Origin: Quillaja saponaria
Taxonomy: Eukaryota > Streptophyta > Magnoliopsida > Fabales > Quillajaceae
Direction: 5' to 3'
NCBI GenBank assembly: GCA_029379385.1
Contig: CM055605.1
Coordinates: 7,971,001-8,035,000, forward strand
Length of the DNA: 64,000 nt
In this document: positions 49,888 through 63,869 of the stretch, one piece after another
Numbering within the stretch: the first letter of the stretch is position 1
Layout: each line of letters begins with the position of its first letter
The notes under the pieces: generated by a model
What the model was told of the DNA's origin: nothing
What the model saw: only the letters and a program-made list of their open reading frames with translations
Database searches by the model: none
Translations under genes and position numbers: made by a program

Positions 49888-52800
49888 CAAATTGTTCTGA
49901 TTCAATAAAATTAAATGGTATATTTGTTGTTTGATTATAAGAATGGTATATGTAATTTCGTCAATAATAATATTTGAGTTGATATTTTTGAGACAAAATT
50001 GATTGTAAGAATATAAGAATGGTATATATGTTACTATTTGCACATGCATTTTTCTCAATTTAATAATTTAAATGAAAATTACTAATATAACTTAAAATAT
50101 AATATTCTTAATCACACTAAGTTAGGAAACATAAAATATAAATTTTTTTGCTGCACTTTTGCGTCATTTCTCTCAGCCATTATACATGCTCTATCTTACT
50201 TCTCCTCTTCTCTCTAAAAATCATAAAATTAAGATGATTTGTGATGATTTAAATGTACTTTTTAAAACTGATGAAATTAATCTAATTCCTATTTCCTTAA
50301 AATTTATGGATGAGAACCAAAAAATGAGAACAAAAAAAAAACCCCGATTTATACTATTTTTAAATAGTTTTAGGTTTTTTTAGAGAGGAGAGTGAGAATG
50401 GAATGAAATTTACAAAAATAAATAAATAAATACTTTAAGAGAAAAAAAATTAATAACTCAAATATGTGGGAATCAATAAAATATTTTAAGTTGCATTAGT
50501 AATTTTCATTTAATATATAACAGCTTAGAAAAAAGAAAAAATATTTTAAAAATTACGGGATAAATTGACCAAAAAATGATAATACATTTATTGGAATTTG
50601 GGCTTTGGCTCATTGAGCCAAGATGAGGAGCATCGAATAATGTAAAACATTTCAACATGGGCTTCGTTCAAATGGGTATTTGTTGGGCTTTAATCCATCA
50701 TCATTGCTGTCTAAAACGTGTAGAAGTCCAGCCTGTATAGCCTTATTTCCTTCTTCTTCTATTACTTTCAAGCTTCCTTAAATAAAAACTAAATAACAAG
50801 TATTTTCTTACCAAAAAATAACAAGTATTTTCTTTGTATCAAAAATAGATTTGGGGTTGATTTAAACAAACCTCTCATTTATTGAAATTGATACTACTAT
50901 AGTAGTAAATTGAGAATCGAAATGTTTAAGAATTGAGAATTGAATTAATAAAAAAATATGATTTTTGCATTAATTTTTTAAGTCGATTCTAATTAATAAA
51001 AAAATAATTAAATGTAACACAAATAAATGTGTATCTAAGGTTTCAAAACCTTGGCACATAAAATGTAATGTCAATAAAACACAATGTTGGGTCCTTTCAA
51101 AGGACAAGTTATCAATTCAATGAATGATCAAGAATGTACTTCATCCATTAATTTCACAGTCTTAAATTTTTTTAGAATATTGTGTAGTATAAAATTCTCA
51201 TAAATTCTATAATTCTAACATAGATGTCATGCTTGTAATTAAATATAAATATAATTAATTGAGATGTTAATAAATTAGACCAGAGACAACATGAAAAGTT
51301 ATAATCAAAATTCTAACCAAAATTTAAGTTTTACTTGAGTGTATGCAAAATAAATGCACATGGGAAGGGGACAATACTCACATGTAAGAAACATGTGCCT
51401 TCCTTGTTTTGCTTCCTGAATTCAAAGCAATCTCTGTATGGCTTCTAATAATGCATTATCAATCACATCTCCTTTCCCTTACCTCCTTTGTCAATTTAAT
51501 TTTCCAACACTTTTGGTAAAAATAATAATAATAATCATAATCAATCAATCAATGAGCATTTCATCAACTAAATGCCCAAAGTGCCCTTCCACAAATGTGA
51601 TAATTGAACAAGTTCATAGACATAAAATGGTAATTTCTCAAAGAGAGGCACATTTTGTGCCAAAAAGTGCCAAAACCTTGACCCACTGTAATGTGTTTCT
51701 TTCTGGCATATATATATCCCCCCACCCAAGACTTAATTATTTGTTGGTATTATCCAATAATAAGGTGCAAGGACTTGGGGTTCCACTCTACAAAAAGAAA
51801 AAAAAAGACTTGTGCTTTCCATATTGAATTAATTAATGTCCACCAAACAGGGTACAACTACAAATGGTACCTATTAATGTAATAACCAATATTGATAGAT
51901 TCTTCAGAATGTATACTTAGTCATTGGATTCTGCCTATTCAACATAATAACACATTAATTACTTACTGTGAGCTAGTCCCTAGGATTTTGTTTCTTATTC
52001 TTTTTATAATTAGTTTCATTAAAATTTTCTAGCAACTTTTGAAAGCTAAATTAATCGTAGCCGATTAAAAAATTTTTAATATGTATTTGCAAAATAACTG
52101 TTAAGTTAAAATAATTTTTACTATTACATAAAATTAAAATTATTATCAGCTTAAATGTTATAAAAATTTGATTTAAATAATTTGAATAAGTATCTTTAAA
52201 ATATCCGCTTACAAATTGTTTGCTAAAATTTTCTTATCGAGTTAAATTATGTGTACTGTATCTACTTTGGCAGCATGTGACAGGCTTTCTTTTTTCTTTT
52301 GTTCTGGATAGAGTCTATTGGGGAGCTTGTCTGTGTCTTGTTGGAGTTGGAATTTAAATTTTGGGCCATACAATTTATTGGTTATAACTTTTGGGTGGCA
52401 GTGCCCCCAATTAATTTTCTCCATATTTACTCAAACTAGTATTATGATACTTAGGAAAGAAGTGTTTTAAACCAATATTAGCTCACAATCAACAATCATA
52501 GTGCAAAAGCAATTATAACTGAATTTGTAGTGACAATTTACTTGGATTAATTACTCCCTTAATTTGTATAATCATAGAAATTTTTGAATATTTTTTAAAT
52601 TTTAACAGGAGTGATAATGAAAGCTGTGTATTTAATTTGATGTATGGCTAGTCAATTTTCTAATTAAAAAACATAAATCCACTAACTTATTAAAAGATTG
52701 ACCAATTTTATTTTAAATTGTTGAGTCACACAACTATGACTAGTCCTACCCCAATAAGGTCCTTTTTCTTTCTCATTTATTATTTTTATTTTTATTTTTT

Positions 52801-53659
52801 TTTGCTTACCTCCATACTCTTACCATTTGTTCAACTGCTTACTTATTATGATTTTGACAATTTAACAAACTCATGTCTTTCACTCCAATATTTCCTTATT
52901 TAAAAAAAAATTTGCCTTGTTTATCATAAAAGTATTCATAACAGTGTAGATCTGAAGGAGAGCCAGCTGTTGTTGGCTGGAGAACAATCTTAATTCTAAC
53001 TGAAGATCTGACTACCACATTTTAGCCATCTCTTCAAGGCAGCCATGCACATATGTTTGTTTTTTTTTTTTTTTTTTAATTTAGAGATTATTTGTGTCTG
53101 GACCTGTTTGCTGACATTTCAATTAATTATTCTCTTCAATTTAATTAAATACAATAATTTATATTAAAATTACAAAATTTATGAGAATTTTATTTCATAC
53201 AACATTCTCCTAATAAATTCTATCTTAAAAAAAGTTAATAAAGAGCATATATTTTTTAACCATACATATACGTTTAGTATACCAAATGCATTGCCTAACA
53301 ATAATTAGCATATATAGAATTGAAACCAAAATGAACCAAGTGGCAATCATAGACAAATAATTATAGGATTATCTAGAATAGTATTACACACACCAGCTAC
53401 TCTCTAAGGAATGACACAAATAAATATTTGCAAAGCAATAGTTGTTAGAATTAGATTTATATCATAATTATATGATAATTACTTTGGGGCAGCAAGGCAG
53501 TAACCATGGTTTCTGATTCATATCAGTTTTAATGTATTTGAGTGTTTGAAAAAGTGTGATTTATGACCTTGGTATGTAAAACACATTTGTGTATAAATTA
53601 TTAACAAGAATATTTCTTTTTAGTGAGTATAAAACCAAAAGATAAAAAGCGTAAAAGGA

Positions 53660-54010
53660 AGAAAAAAAAATTCGAGGTCGCGGCTTAGGACAGACGTCTG
53701 AAAAGCACCCCTAGGCCGCTTCTTGGATGCATGGCCAGTAATGCATGCGACGAGATGAATTAGACCTTAATTCAAAGAGCACTTCCCTAGCAAAGAGAAT
53801 TAAAGGATGGAACTCTAGCACGCTAATAGAGCTAGCTAGAAGCAAGAACTCCTATTTAAGTAAGGCCAACTAAGCAAGCAATTGAGATTCGTGGTTGTAC
53901 TGATACCAGTTAACAACAATTGGTCAGCTTCTTTCCTACAATTGACCAAGCAATTGCTAGATGTAATGTGTCAAACAGACATTATTTGCGGCCAAGCATC
54001 CTAGGATGCG
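53660..54010. other. GC-richer island with palindromes
   Basis: A stretch of clearly higher GC in an AT-rich region. It contains the 10-bp palindrome CAGACGTCTG near 53692, two ATGCAT words near 53728-53746, and a perfect 14-bp palindrome GCATCCTAGGATGC at 53996-54009. No protein reading frame, tRNA or known microRNA could be recognised. It could be a non-coding RNA gene, a regulatory block or a transposon fragment. Confidence 0.3.
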
Positions 54011-56999
54011 CACGCCCCAAACTCGTTGCCAATCCAAACTGCCTTAATAGCTTGATTATTTTTGTCCTTTAAGGTTACATAATTTTTTTTAAAGAATTTT
54101 TTTCCTTAAAATGAAAAGACTTTTATTTCAACAATCTTAAATCTATGACTTCAACAATTCTTTCCAAAAACTTGTAATGATCTTCTGATACTAAAACATT
54201 AATTAATTAAGCCTTACTTAATCAAAAACTTAAGTAAACCTAATAATCACTATAATGCTTTTTGAGCCATATAATCATGGTTATTGTTAAGTAAACGACA
54301 ATTTCTTCTCAATTGGTTTCTAAATCATTGTACATAAAACTTGGACAAGTATTACTACTTGAATAATTAAGTATAATTTGTAACAAAAAACAAAATATAA
54401 AAGTTAAATTTATTATTGTGACCATAACCTATACTTAACTCTACTTTCAAATTGGTGTCCGAACTATTTTTATTAATCCATCTCTTCAATTTGGCTAGTC
54501 ATTTGTGCGCAATTATAAAAATTATGTGAATTTTACTTCCACAACTTCTAAAAATTCAAAAAATTAAGAAATGACACAAATCTTAGGCGATTCTTTTAGT
54601 TTACATAACTCCAATTCTACCTCCATATATAGCACCCGATTAATATGGTTTCATTTTGGTCAAATTTGAGTGTGAAATGGACAAAAATTCATATGGGAAG
54701 TAATAAAAGCCAAGAACGATATTGTAAAAATAATACAAGAACAATTTTTATTTTTATTTTATCTGAGAAAATACAAGAACAACAATAACAATAAAATAAC
54801 AACAATATTAATAATAAGTACTATATCCTAACTTTAAAATTTAAATTAATTGCAACATGTCTACAATTAATAATATTTGATGTGTCATAAGCATACATCT
54901 GGATCTAACTAGCTAATATTAAAAAAGTTTAGGAAGTCTCTCAATTTAATTAATTTCAATGATCAATACATGTCAACTGCCTTTATTTTTATTTTTTTTA
55001 TGTACATATCTTGAACCTCACTATCTCAAACTTAAGTACTCCATATGCTTTTTATTTTTTAATGTGCTTCAAAGCTGAGGAAATCAGAATAAAATCTTGT
55101 TTTCATAATATAAAATAGGATAAATGATAATAACAAAAATTAATTAAAAAAATGTCTCATGATAAGTCAATTTATAAATTAATAAATATTGTGAATATTT
55201 TATCTTGATCATGTCTTAAGAGAGTTATTGAATTTAATAAATTAACCCAATTTTTTGATTTAGAAAGTAATTGAGACGAGAGCCATTAAGTATATAAATT
55301 AACTTTTAAAAAAAGCAACATATTATAATAGAATTTATTATCACTTTAAAGTATAATAATACTTTTTATTTTTTAGAGTAATTTATTTTTCCAGTAAGTC
55401 ATTTTTAAGTTTTGGATTTATTTTTCTCTCATTTAATAGTTTAAAAAAATAACAGGAAAATAATTTTATTTAAAATATTTAATAAAAAAAGAGTTTGGGA
55501 AGACATTCTCCCTCCTTTTGCTTTCATTTTCCTCTCTCAAATGAGTCCTAAGATTAATATTACTGTGAATTAGTAAAATAATATTGTGAAAGGAATAAAT
55601 ATTAATTAATAATAATATGATTGGCTCGATGTGTCTTTGACCAATGAATATTTAACTTGGAAACATAAAAATGATTGGACGGTGAGCGGCCTACAGACAC
55701 AATATCTCAGTTTTTTAAGAACCTTGAGTTTGGTAAAGTGGGCCCTGATCAAAGTCATTATTCTATGATTGAAGAAATGAACGGTTTAGATAAGTCCAAA
55801 GGAATGATCATAATTCATAACTTGTAGTGGGAGTACTAGACTGGTGCCCTTGCTGCCTAACGCGGAGAATAGCGTAACTAAAACGACATGTAGAAAACAG
55901 TTGGCTCGTCTCATGTCCATTTAATTACGTGTCGTTTACAATTACAAACAATGATAAGAATGTCAAATTGTCAATCTCATGTCTATGGCTTTGGCTAATA
56001 TATAGCTTCTCACTTAAACATCCACATATAATTGTTCATGTAATCAAATGGGTAATTATTATATATGTGGTTAATCACTTCACTCACAAGCTACATCATT
56101 ATGTTTTTTTCATTTTAAACATTCATTTTTTAACCTTTTTTTTTTCTTTTCAAGTTTTATCCTTGTTTTATGTTTTGATTCTATTCTAGCAAGCAAATGA
56201 TGATATAAATTACTTTTCAAATGTTAAGAGCTTCACTTTTAAAAATTAATTAATTGATAATAACAAAAAAATTATTTACTTCATAAGAAATGTGAAATTC
56301 TCTAGTTTTAGTATTGTGAAGTAGAGTTCTCAGTCGAGACCTAACTTTGTTATCATAAATAAATTAGTCTATTCTCTTATCATAAATTCATTAATTTTTA
56401 ACAGCGAGGTTCCAACACTAAAATGAAGAAAAAACAAATGAACAAAAGAAAACAATGGCTAAAATGCTTGCTTGGGGGCAAAGAAAAATCCTTCCTATTG
56501 GAAGTCTTAGAAACACAACAATGGACACAATGATCAATTAACGAAGCTCAATGATAAAGCCTACATGATTTGGAGTTACTTAACAATTTTATTCATCTAC
56601 TTATTTATGTAAGTACTCATTTATTTACTTCAAAACTGAGTGTCTCACGCACACAAAAACAAAAAGAAGACTAATATCAATATAAATATATTATTGAAAA
56701 TAAATATTATTAATTATATAATAAAGAATATCTTAATTAATGTAACTATTATCTGATTATCTCTTTAAAAATAATTTTTTGCTTAATGAATGTTTTAAGA
56801 ATACTTATTAAGATTTTATTAAAAAAAAATATAATATCATTTAAAACATAAATAATTACTTTAAAAAAATTTTATTTTTAACAATTATATGTATTGTAAT
56901 TTAACAAGTTTACAGTTAGAAAAACCTTAAAAAAATATATATGTTCATGAAATTCCTGAGAACCGTATTCGACAAGAAAGCAAAGAGGTCCTAATATTG

Positions 57000-57410
57000 G
57001 TCCTATCTACCTCGGACCATGAAAATAGGCTTGTGGGGTTGGCTTATGGACCCCACAAGCCAGACAAGCCCGCAAAACCAAAAGTCATGTCCCGTGTGGC
57101 ATGGGTTCACAAGTCACTATCAGACACGTGGCAGAAGAGCCAGCGTGGTCAGCAGTGATTCCAGCTGGCAAACAAAGGCTGGTGCAGTGGTGCATATAAC
57201 AAGAATTATTGAGACTTTAGACCCAAAAAAAACACAGAGACAGGCTGGCAGTGAAATGGCGGCAGAGTCACATGGAAGCTGCGTGCCAGTTGCTAAGTCG
57301 TTTATTGGAAACAGCTGGCGTTTTACCACTAAACACGACATGCATCATTCTCGAGATATAAGCTGTCTGAGACAGCGTCTCCCAGAAGTAGGTGTGAGAT
57401 CCACAAATTT
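57000..57410. other. GC-rich island with hairpin and G-box/ABRE
   Basis: About 400 bases of unusually high GC. A perfect 11-bp inverted repeat (GGCTTGTGGGG at 57028-57038, CCCCACAAGCC at 57051-57061) could form a hairpin with a 12-base loop. CACGTGGC at 57125-57132 is a textbook G-box/ABRE core. A 133-codon frame runs through it but has no recognisable family and may be chance. It lies 1.3 kb upstream of the O-fucosyltransferase ATG, so a distal regulatory block is one reading. Confidence 0.35.
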
Positions 57411-57724
57411 AAATTCTTAATTTCATTTGACCATTATACCCTTTTGAGTAGCATTTAATTTGGATTAACAGTAACATAAGTATTTAGTCTTATGATTTTT
57501 ATTTTATACATAAAAAAAAAAATATATTTTTTTAGTGTTATGATACGATTCATTCAATTTTTTGTGATTTTTTTATTATTATCTAATTGTCACTTTCAAC
57601 GAATTTTTGAGTTGACAACATTAATAAGTTGATCATAAATTTTATTTGTATTTTATTTAAATTTAAACTTAATATATTATGTAAAACTTAGATAATTATT
57701 TAATAATATATTATGCAGGTAATA

Positions 57725-57862
57725 AAATATATTTGAACTCAGTGATTAAAGAATATTTATAATATTAGGAGTTTGAGTTCATAATAATATATTTGTGAGG
57801 GAAGATAGATAGGAACCCTAAACTAAATTAGGCTAACATCTAAATAGTATAAAAATACTTGT
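57725..57862 (+). mobile_element. tRNA-derived SINE, copy 2
   Basis: Aligns with the SINE at 25341-25497: a box-B-like AGTTTGAGTTC at 57770-57780, a middle part with GGAACCCTAAAC against TGAACCCTGAAC, and the identical 3' word TATAAAAATACTTGT followed by an A run. More diverged in its 5' half. Confidence 0.5.
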
Positions 57863-58742
57863 AAAAAAAAAAAACTTAAAATAATTAAATAATAAGGTTT
57901 AGTGTGTACATAGTCACTAAAATAATAATTTATTTTATTCTATGGAGTTGATATATGATAACCTTTTATTTATTATTTTATTTTTATAAGACAGTCTTGT
58001 TCAATAAATTTTTTATATTCATATTTTATTTTATTTTTGTAACTTTTATTTCATATTTGTTACTAATTATGGTAAACTATTCTTGTAAACCAACACAACA
58101 TATTCTTCAGTAATCCAAAAGATTGTAAACAATATTGATATAATGAATCTTGTTATTATATTTACTTACCTTTCAAAATAGCCTATTAGTGTCATCATGC
58201 AATTAATAATTTGATATTCATTTACTTGTTTTTATATTTTATATTAAAATTTATTAATCTTTTCAGTGCCATATGAGCTAGTACTATTCATTTGCTTGTT
58301 TTTATAAGTTTAATAATGAGGATGTCACATTTGTTAATTTTTACACGTTCATAAATTAAAAAAAAAAAAAAAAGAGAAATTGTAGAAGCAATAAAAATGG
58401 CTTAACAGTCATTTCAAGACCAACATAAAATGGATAAAGACATGATTAAAATAAAATAAAATAAAAACCCACTTAGCACTTAGATATAACCACGAAGCAG
58501 CTTCTTTAAATTAAGCTCATAACTTTCGTCAAAGTTCAAACCACAGCACCTTCTTTTTTATTACGCGGAGATTAATTCGTCAGACTTCGAGTTCCCGCCG
58601 CCTACAATCTCCACTTTCTCTGTCTAAGACACTCTTTCTCTCTCTAGAAAACGATTGTAAAGTAAGTAGCTCTTATAAACAAATCAAAGCTGTATTCTTC
58701 TTCTTCTCAAGAAAAGCAGGAAGAAGGGCTTCTCATCTTACA

Positions 58743-61700
58743 ATGGCCAAGTTGAAGAATAACACAAAGAAATTGTCTTACATCTCAGTCCCATCTCAGA
58801 TAATTAGTTCTATGTCATCCTCTTCATTGCAATCCCTCCTTCTCTCGCCCAAGAAATCATCGAGGAACAAGTTCTTTGGCTTCACCAACTACAAAAGCCC
58901 AAGACTTTGGTTTCTCACTCTTTTCCTCTTTTGTCTTCTTGGAATGTTAAAGATGGACTTCAATCTCGAGCCTTTGATCCCATTTTCAACCTATCCTTGT
59001 GCTACCACTCCATCACAGCTCCCAATGTCAAATGGGTATTCAAAACCAGAAGTTACTATTGCATCAGGGAATGGAAAATTTGGGGAAAATGTTCAGAAAT
59101 ATGAGGTTTTTAGTAGTATTAGTCAATCACAGTTGTTGATCTCAAATGGGTTTTCAAAAGCACAGACATTTAATGGACCAGACTCTCAGAAATATGACGA
59201 GGAAACTAGAAAGAGTGAGTTTTGGAAACAACCGAATGGATTGGGGTACAGAGCGTGCTTGGATTTCAGCAAGGAGTATAGAGGAGCGAGCGAAGGGATT
59301 GTGAAGAATAGGAGAAAGTACTTGATGGTTGTGGTTTCTGGTGGGATGAATCAGCAGAGGAACCAGATTGTGGACGCCGTTGTGATTGCTAGGATTCTTG
59401 GGGTTTCTTTGGTTGTCCCTATTTTGCAAGTAAACGTCATTTGGGGTGATGAAAGGTAAAGTGACAGATCTATTCTTCCCAAAATTAAAAATAAATCTCA
59501 GTTAATGAATTTATAGTGTGAATTACTTGAAGGATAAAAAAAAAAATTAATTGCTCATCATTGACGCTTGAAAATTTTGAATTTGAAAATGTGTTGTCCC
59601 AAATTAATGAAACATGCAACTTTGAACTACCTTTAGCAAATCTCAGCACCGGATAAGGTTAAAAGCTTGAGCTATTAGAGGGTTCATATAGCAAATAATT
59701 TATTCTAAGACCACCATCTTCTTTTCTTTGATCCTTTCTTACTGTTTGATTAAATTTCTTTCCTTTTCTTCCCAATGGAAATTTTGTTATTTACGGAATT
59801 GTATTAAATTGAAGATGTTTATTTATTATTTTTCCTTATTGGTGTGTCTTATGGTGTGGGTGCAGTGAATTTTCTGATATATTTGATTTGGAGCACTTCA
59901 AGAGTGTGCTTGCCAATGATGTGCGAATAGTTTCATCTTTGCCTTCAACACATGTAATGACAAGGCCAGTGGAGGGGAGTCCGCCACTTCATGTCACTCC
60001 CAGTTGGATCCGGTCTCGTTATCTCAAACGAGTAAGTAATTATTGCTTTTGTCATGTTTCTGGCATTGAGCTTCTCTTTGGAATACATTTTGTAAGTGCA
60101 AGAATATAAGACGAGGATAGAAAAAATTGACAGCTCTCACATTCCTTCATGCACATAGTCATGCGCTTTTGGAATTGACTATGTTTGGGTTCTGAAAGTA
60201 ACTCATCAAGAGATCTCGTTATAAATTTGTTGGCTACAGTTTCTCACTGAACTTGTTAGAGGCATTAGTTTTTAGGATAAATCATGTTCCAAACATTTTT
60301 GTCAGCTGTCTCAAAATTTATAATGGAAAAAATACTGATATTATCTTTATTGTTTTGTGCAGCTTAACAGAGAAGGGGTTTTGCTTTTGCGAGGCCTGGA
60401 TTCAAGGCTATCTAAGGATCTTCCTTCTGATCTCCAAAAGCTTAGATGCAAGGTATTACTGAATTTTAATTTCATTCCTCTGAGTATTATTTTGCTTCTT
60501 TCAGATTGTTGTGACTGCTATGAGCATGCGTAGCCACCCCTTGAAGAAGAAAGTAGAAGAAAAAAACAAAAAGATTCTGACTTGGATCCTCTCATTGAAT
60601 AAGTTCAACAGGATAGTTTAAATGACATGAAACATATTAATCTAACAATCACCAATATGGCCTTATTGGGATTTCCCACTACATTCAATGAACCTAATTA
60701 ATGCTGAATAAATATTTTCGATCTTATGCTCTGCTGAATTTTAGTACAATTGAGTTCTGTTTTCATCTGACATCAGCTAATATCAATGGCAGAATCTAAT
60801 AACCTTTTTGCTTCATTTCAGGTTGCTTTTCATGCATTGAGGTTTGCCCCTCCAATTTTTGAACTTGGAAAGAAGCTCACGGAGAGAATGAGGAGCCAAG
60901 GACCCTACCTTGCTCTTCACCTAAGAATGGAGAAGGATGTCTGGGTGAGGACTGGCTGCCTTCCTGGTTTAAGCCATGATTATGATGAGATTGTAAACAG
61001 TGAGAGGCAACAACACCCAGAACTCTTAACTGCAAGATCAAACATGACTTACCATGATAGAAAGCTTGCTGGCCTCTGCCCCTTGAATGCCGTGGAAATG
61101 ACTAGGTAAATTAAAAACTGTTATGTGAATAAATGCTATGAGGTAGTAAACCAGATACTCTATATGATTCAGGCTTTCTTTTGTATACATTGATTTTCTA
61201 ATGGATCAATGTTTGTTCATCTCTAGGTTGCTTAAAGCTCTAGGAGCTCCAAAAAATGCAAGAATATATTGGGCTGGAGGACAACCGTTGGGAGGCAAAG
61301 AAGCCTTGCATCCATTGAACCAAGAATTTCCACATTTTTACAATAAAGAAGATCTTGCCTTGCCTGGGGAACTTGAACCGTTTGCCAAAAAAGCTTCTTT
61401 ATTGGCTGCATTAGATTATATAGTTTCTGAAGAGAGCAATGTTTTCATGCCATCTCATGGAGGAAATATGGGACACGCAATTCAGGTACTTATTACCACT
61501 GCTGCTTAATTAGCTTGTGTTTGATTATAGCCCATTCTTATACAATAACTGAGGGAAATAGGTGAACTTAAGCAAACCATAAAGATCCTTGTTTTAATTT
61601 ATTGAGTTTCCGCTTGTGATTTAAAAGTTTCACTTCTTTGATCAAATGCATACAATTTACAAACTAAGAAACCGTTAATCAGTATGCAAAAATATATACA

Positions 61701-62319
61701 AAGTTTTGTAGGCATTATACATAGTTTTGCTTTCATGCACCTTGGAAAAGCTAAGGCAGAGGCATTTGCAGGAAGTACTAAGTAGGATATGAAAGTAGAG
61801 CACTAAACGAAGCTTCTGACATTTCTGTCAAATATATGAAAAAAGAAAAACAAATCACCCGTTGGAACTAGTTTAAGTGTGTGCCGCCATTTGCTTTAGA
61901 TATGTTGATTACAGCAATTTGAATTCTCAGGATCTTAACCATATGTTGTCCCAGAAGTAAAGTATGACAGTAGCAATATACAGAATCTTCTACATAGATA
62001 ACCCCGAATAAAAGACAGATGCTCCCCTAAATTTTGAATTCTGAGCAACTATTTCTAAAACAGAAATTTATTATTATTGCAGGGACACAGGGCCTATGCA
62101 GGGCACAAGAAGTACATAACCCCAAATAAAAGAAAGATGCTCCCGTACTTTTTGAATTCATCACTTCCTGAAGCAGAGTTTAACAGGATTGTAAAGGAAC
62201 TACATCTTGATTCCTTAGGCGAGCCAGAACTCAGAATAAACAAATCTGGGAGGGATGTTACTAAGTATCCTGTCCCTGAGTGTATGTGCAATGACTCGAA
62301 TACTAAAGCACACTTGTGA
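58743..62319 (+). CDS. Plant O-fucosyltransferase-family protein (582 aa)
   Basis: Type II Golgi membrane protein of the plant GT106/O-FucT-like superfamily; some members make pectin or arabinogalactan linkages, the acceptor here is unknown. Exons: 58743-59455, 59866-60031, 60363-60452, 60822-61105, 61227-61485, 62083-62319; phases close to 582 aa. A Lys-rich cytosolic start precedes one membrane anchor (LWFLTLFLFCLLGML, about residues 59-73), a low-complexity stem, then the catalytic domain. Motifs: SGGMNQQRNQIVDAVVIARIL, HLRMEKDVW and the sugar-nucleotide-site-like MPSHGGNMGHA. The final exon has decayed duplicates on both sides (listed separately). The leader is CT-rich (58610-58650). No lesion found. 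Confidence 0.9.
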
Positions 62320-62578
62320 TTTATAACAAGCCTTCTCGTGTGATGTACACTGCGGCTGGTAGTTCATCAAAAAAGACAGATGCACCCCATTTTCTGAATC
62401 CTTTCCTTACTGAAGACTTTGGGTGGGCAATGAGTTAGGATTGACAAATCTGGGAAGGATGTCACAAGGTATCCTGTTCCTGAGAGTATTGGCATAACTC
62501 GGATTCTCATTTATACTAGTGACATAATAACAAAGGTTTTCACGTGATGTATGCTGCGGCAGATGATTCATCAAGAAG
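61980..62578 (+). repeat. Decayed duplicates of the last O-fucosyltransferase exon
   Basis: Intron 5 holds a partial match to exon 6 (ATAACCCCGAATAAAAGACA at about 61998, matching ATAACCCCAAATAAAAGAAA in the exon at 62116). Downstream of the stop, 62374-62578 repeats the exon's second half plus 3' flank, for example ACAAATCTGGGAAGGATGTC against ACAAATCTGGGAGGGATGTT. The GTGATGTA(CA/TG)CTGCGGC word occurs at about 62340 and 62545. Both extra copies have stops and frameshifts. Confidence 0.8.
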
Positions 62579-63869
62579 CACTTTGGTAAATCCACTCATT
62601 TTGATCCCTGTAAGAACCAATGAGTTGTCTCCCAAGCCACTTGTGAGTCTTCTGAGCACCATTTTTGAAGAGCTACCATGTCAATGCCGAGCTCTTGCTG
62701 CAAGTACACATTATTTTGTATATTCGTTACTCAATGTCTACGACGTAATATAGATATCAATCAGCCCATGTTAGATTAGAATATTACATTATACAAGATA
62801 ATTCTTTGATTCTTTATAGGAAGATTTTGTATAGGAATAGGATATTTATTCTTTGTTTCAGGTAATTCTTTGTGCTACATCATTATTACTCCTTGTGTAT
62901 ATTAATATAAAATTATGATTTTGATATCTTAGTACTTATATTCAATCGCATGTTATGTTGGAATTTATAACACAATAACCCAAAGGTACAGACAGGTCTG
63001 CAACTGGAAAGAGTGACAATTGTATTCATAAATCAGGAAGGTGGAAAACTTGAATAGCCTTTTGTTAGGGAGTGGGGAGTAGTGAGCCATCTCTTTTATG
63101 TGCTTAATTACGTTAGTGCTTTCTGTTCTATGCGTTTGTTTTTAGAGATTTTGCTGAGAAAAGGTGTTGAAAAGTTGTAGCAATGACTCCAAGTTGAACC
63201 CTGTTTGAATTCCTCCTTTTTCTCTCAAGAATAATGCTAATTGGTTTGGTGCTGGTGCTTTATTGTCAGGGAATAATGTTGAGCTGCCATGTTCACTGTG
63301 TCACATTAACAATTTCTTAAAACACAAGGGATAGACCTTGTGCTACTTTCCTTATGGTCTTTCAATTGAATACAACAGGCTGACATTTCAGACTTTCTGC
63401 AGGTTTTTGTTAACCAAGAAAGCATTCATGCCGTATCTTCAAACTTATCAAATTGTAAGTCAATTTTTTCTATCCTCGAACTCCATTATGTTCATATTGG
63501 TGGTGCTGGTTATCTTGGGATATACACTGTTGAGACAGGGTGAGATCATCTATTTTTCCTTAAATAAACTTGATAAACATTCCAAATACCCATCAAAGAA
63601 ATTGGCTAAATTCAGATAATTTATATAATCTAAGAGATCGAAGCATGGAAAGAGTGGTTACAATTGCAAAGTATATGAAATCAGTTGCATTCAGACATAG
63701 AGTGACCAATACAAATTATATAAATCCATCATCACTGTATAACATGGAGATGCTATTTGGAACTACCCTCTTCCTGTGACCCCGGGTTTTGAGAAGGATT
63801 CTGAAGCTTGTATGGAACAATGCCAGCTCCAACTATATATCTTCTTCAGATTTAAACTGTTCTGCAAAG
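62579..63869. other. 3' flank and spacer
   Basis: No coding region supported. It includes the 3' flank of the O-fucosyltransferase gene and the 3' flank of the minus-strand gene entering from the right edge. Short frames near 63338-63779 are not convincing. Confidence 0.5.

Larger units (their letters stand above)
49888..58742. other. Large gene-free AT-rich region
   Basis: About 8.9 kb without a convincing gene. The first 900 bases belong to duplication unit B. Two islands stand out by higher GC content (53660-54010 and 57000-57410), and a SINE lies at 57725-57862. Reading frames here, including one of 129 codons at 51438, show homopolymer-driven composition and no family resemblance. The last 150 bases are the CT-rich promoter and leader of the O-fucosyltransferase gene. 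Confidence 0.6.

Noticed and set aside
51438..51827. 129-codon open frame as a gene
   Set aside because: Composition is driven by ATA/AAT and AAA repeats; no domain, signal or splice context supports it.
57019..57420. 133-codon open frame as a protein gene
   Set aside because: Runs through a GC-rich island where stops are rarer; no recognisable family. Kept only as a question under the island finding.
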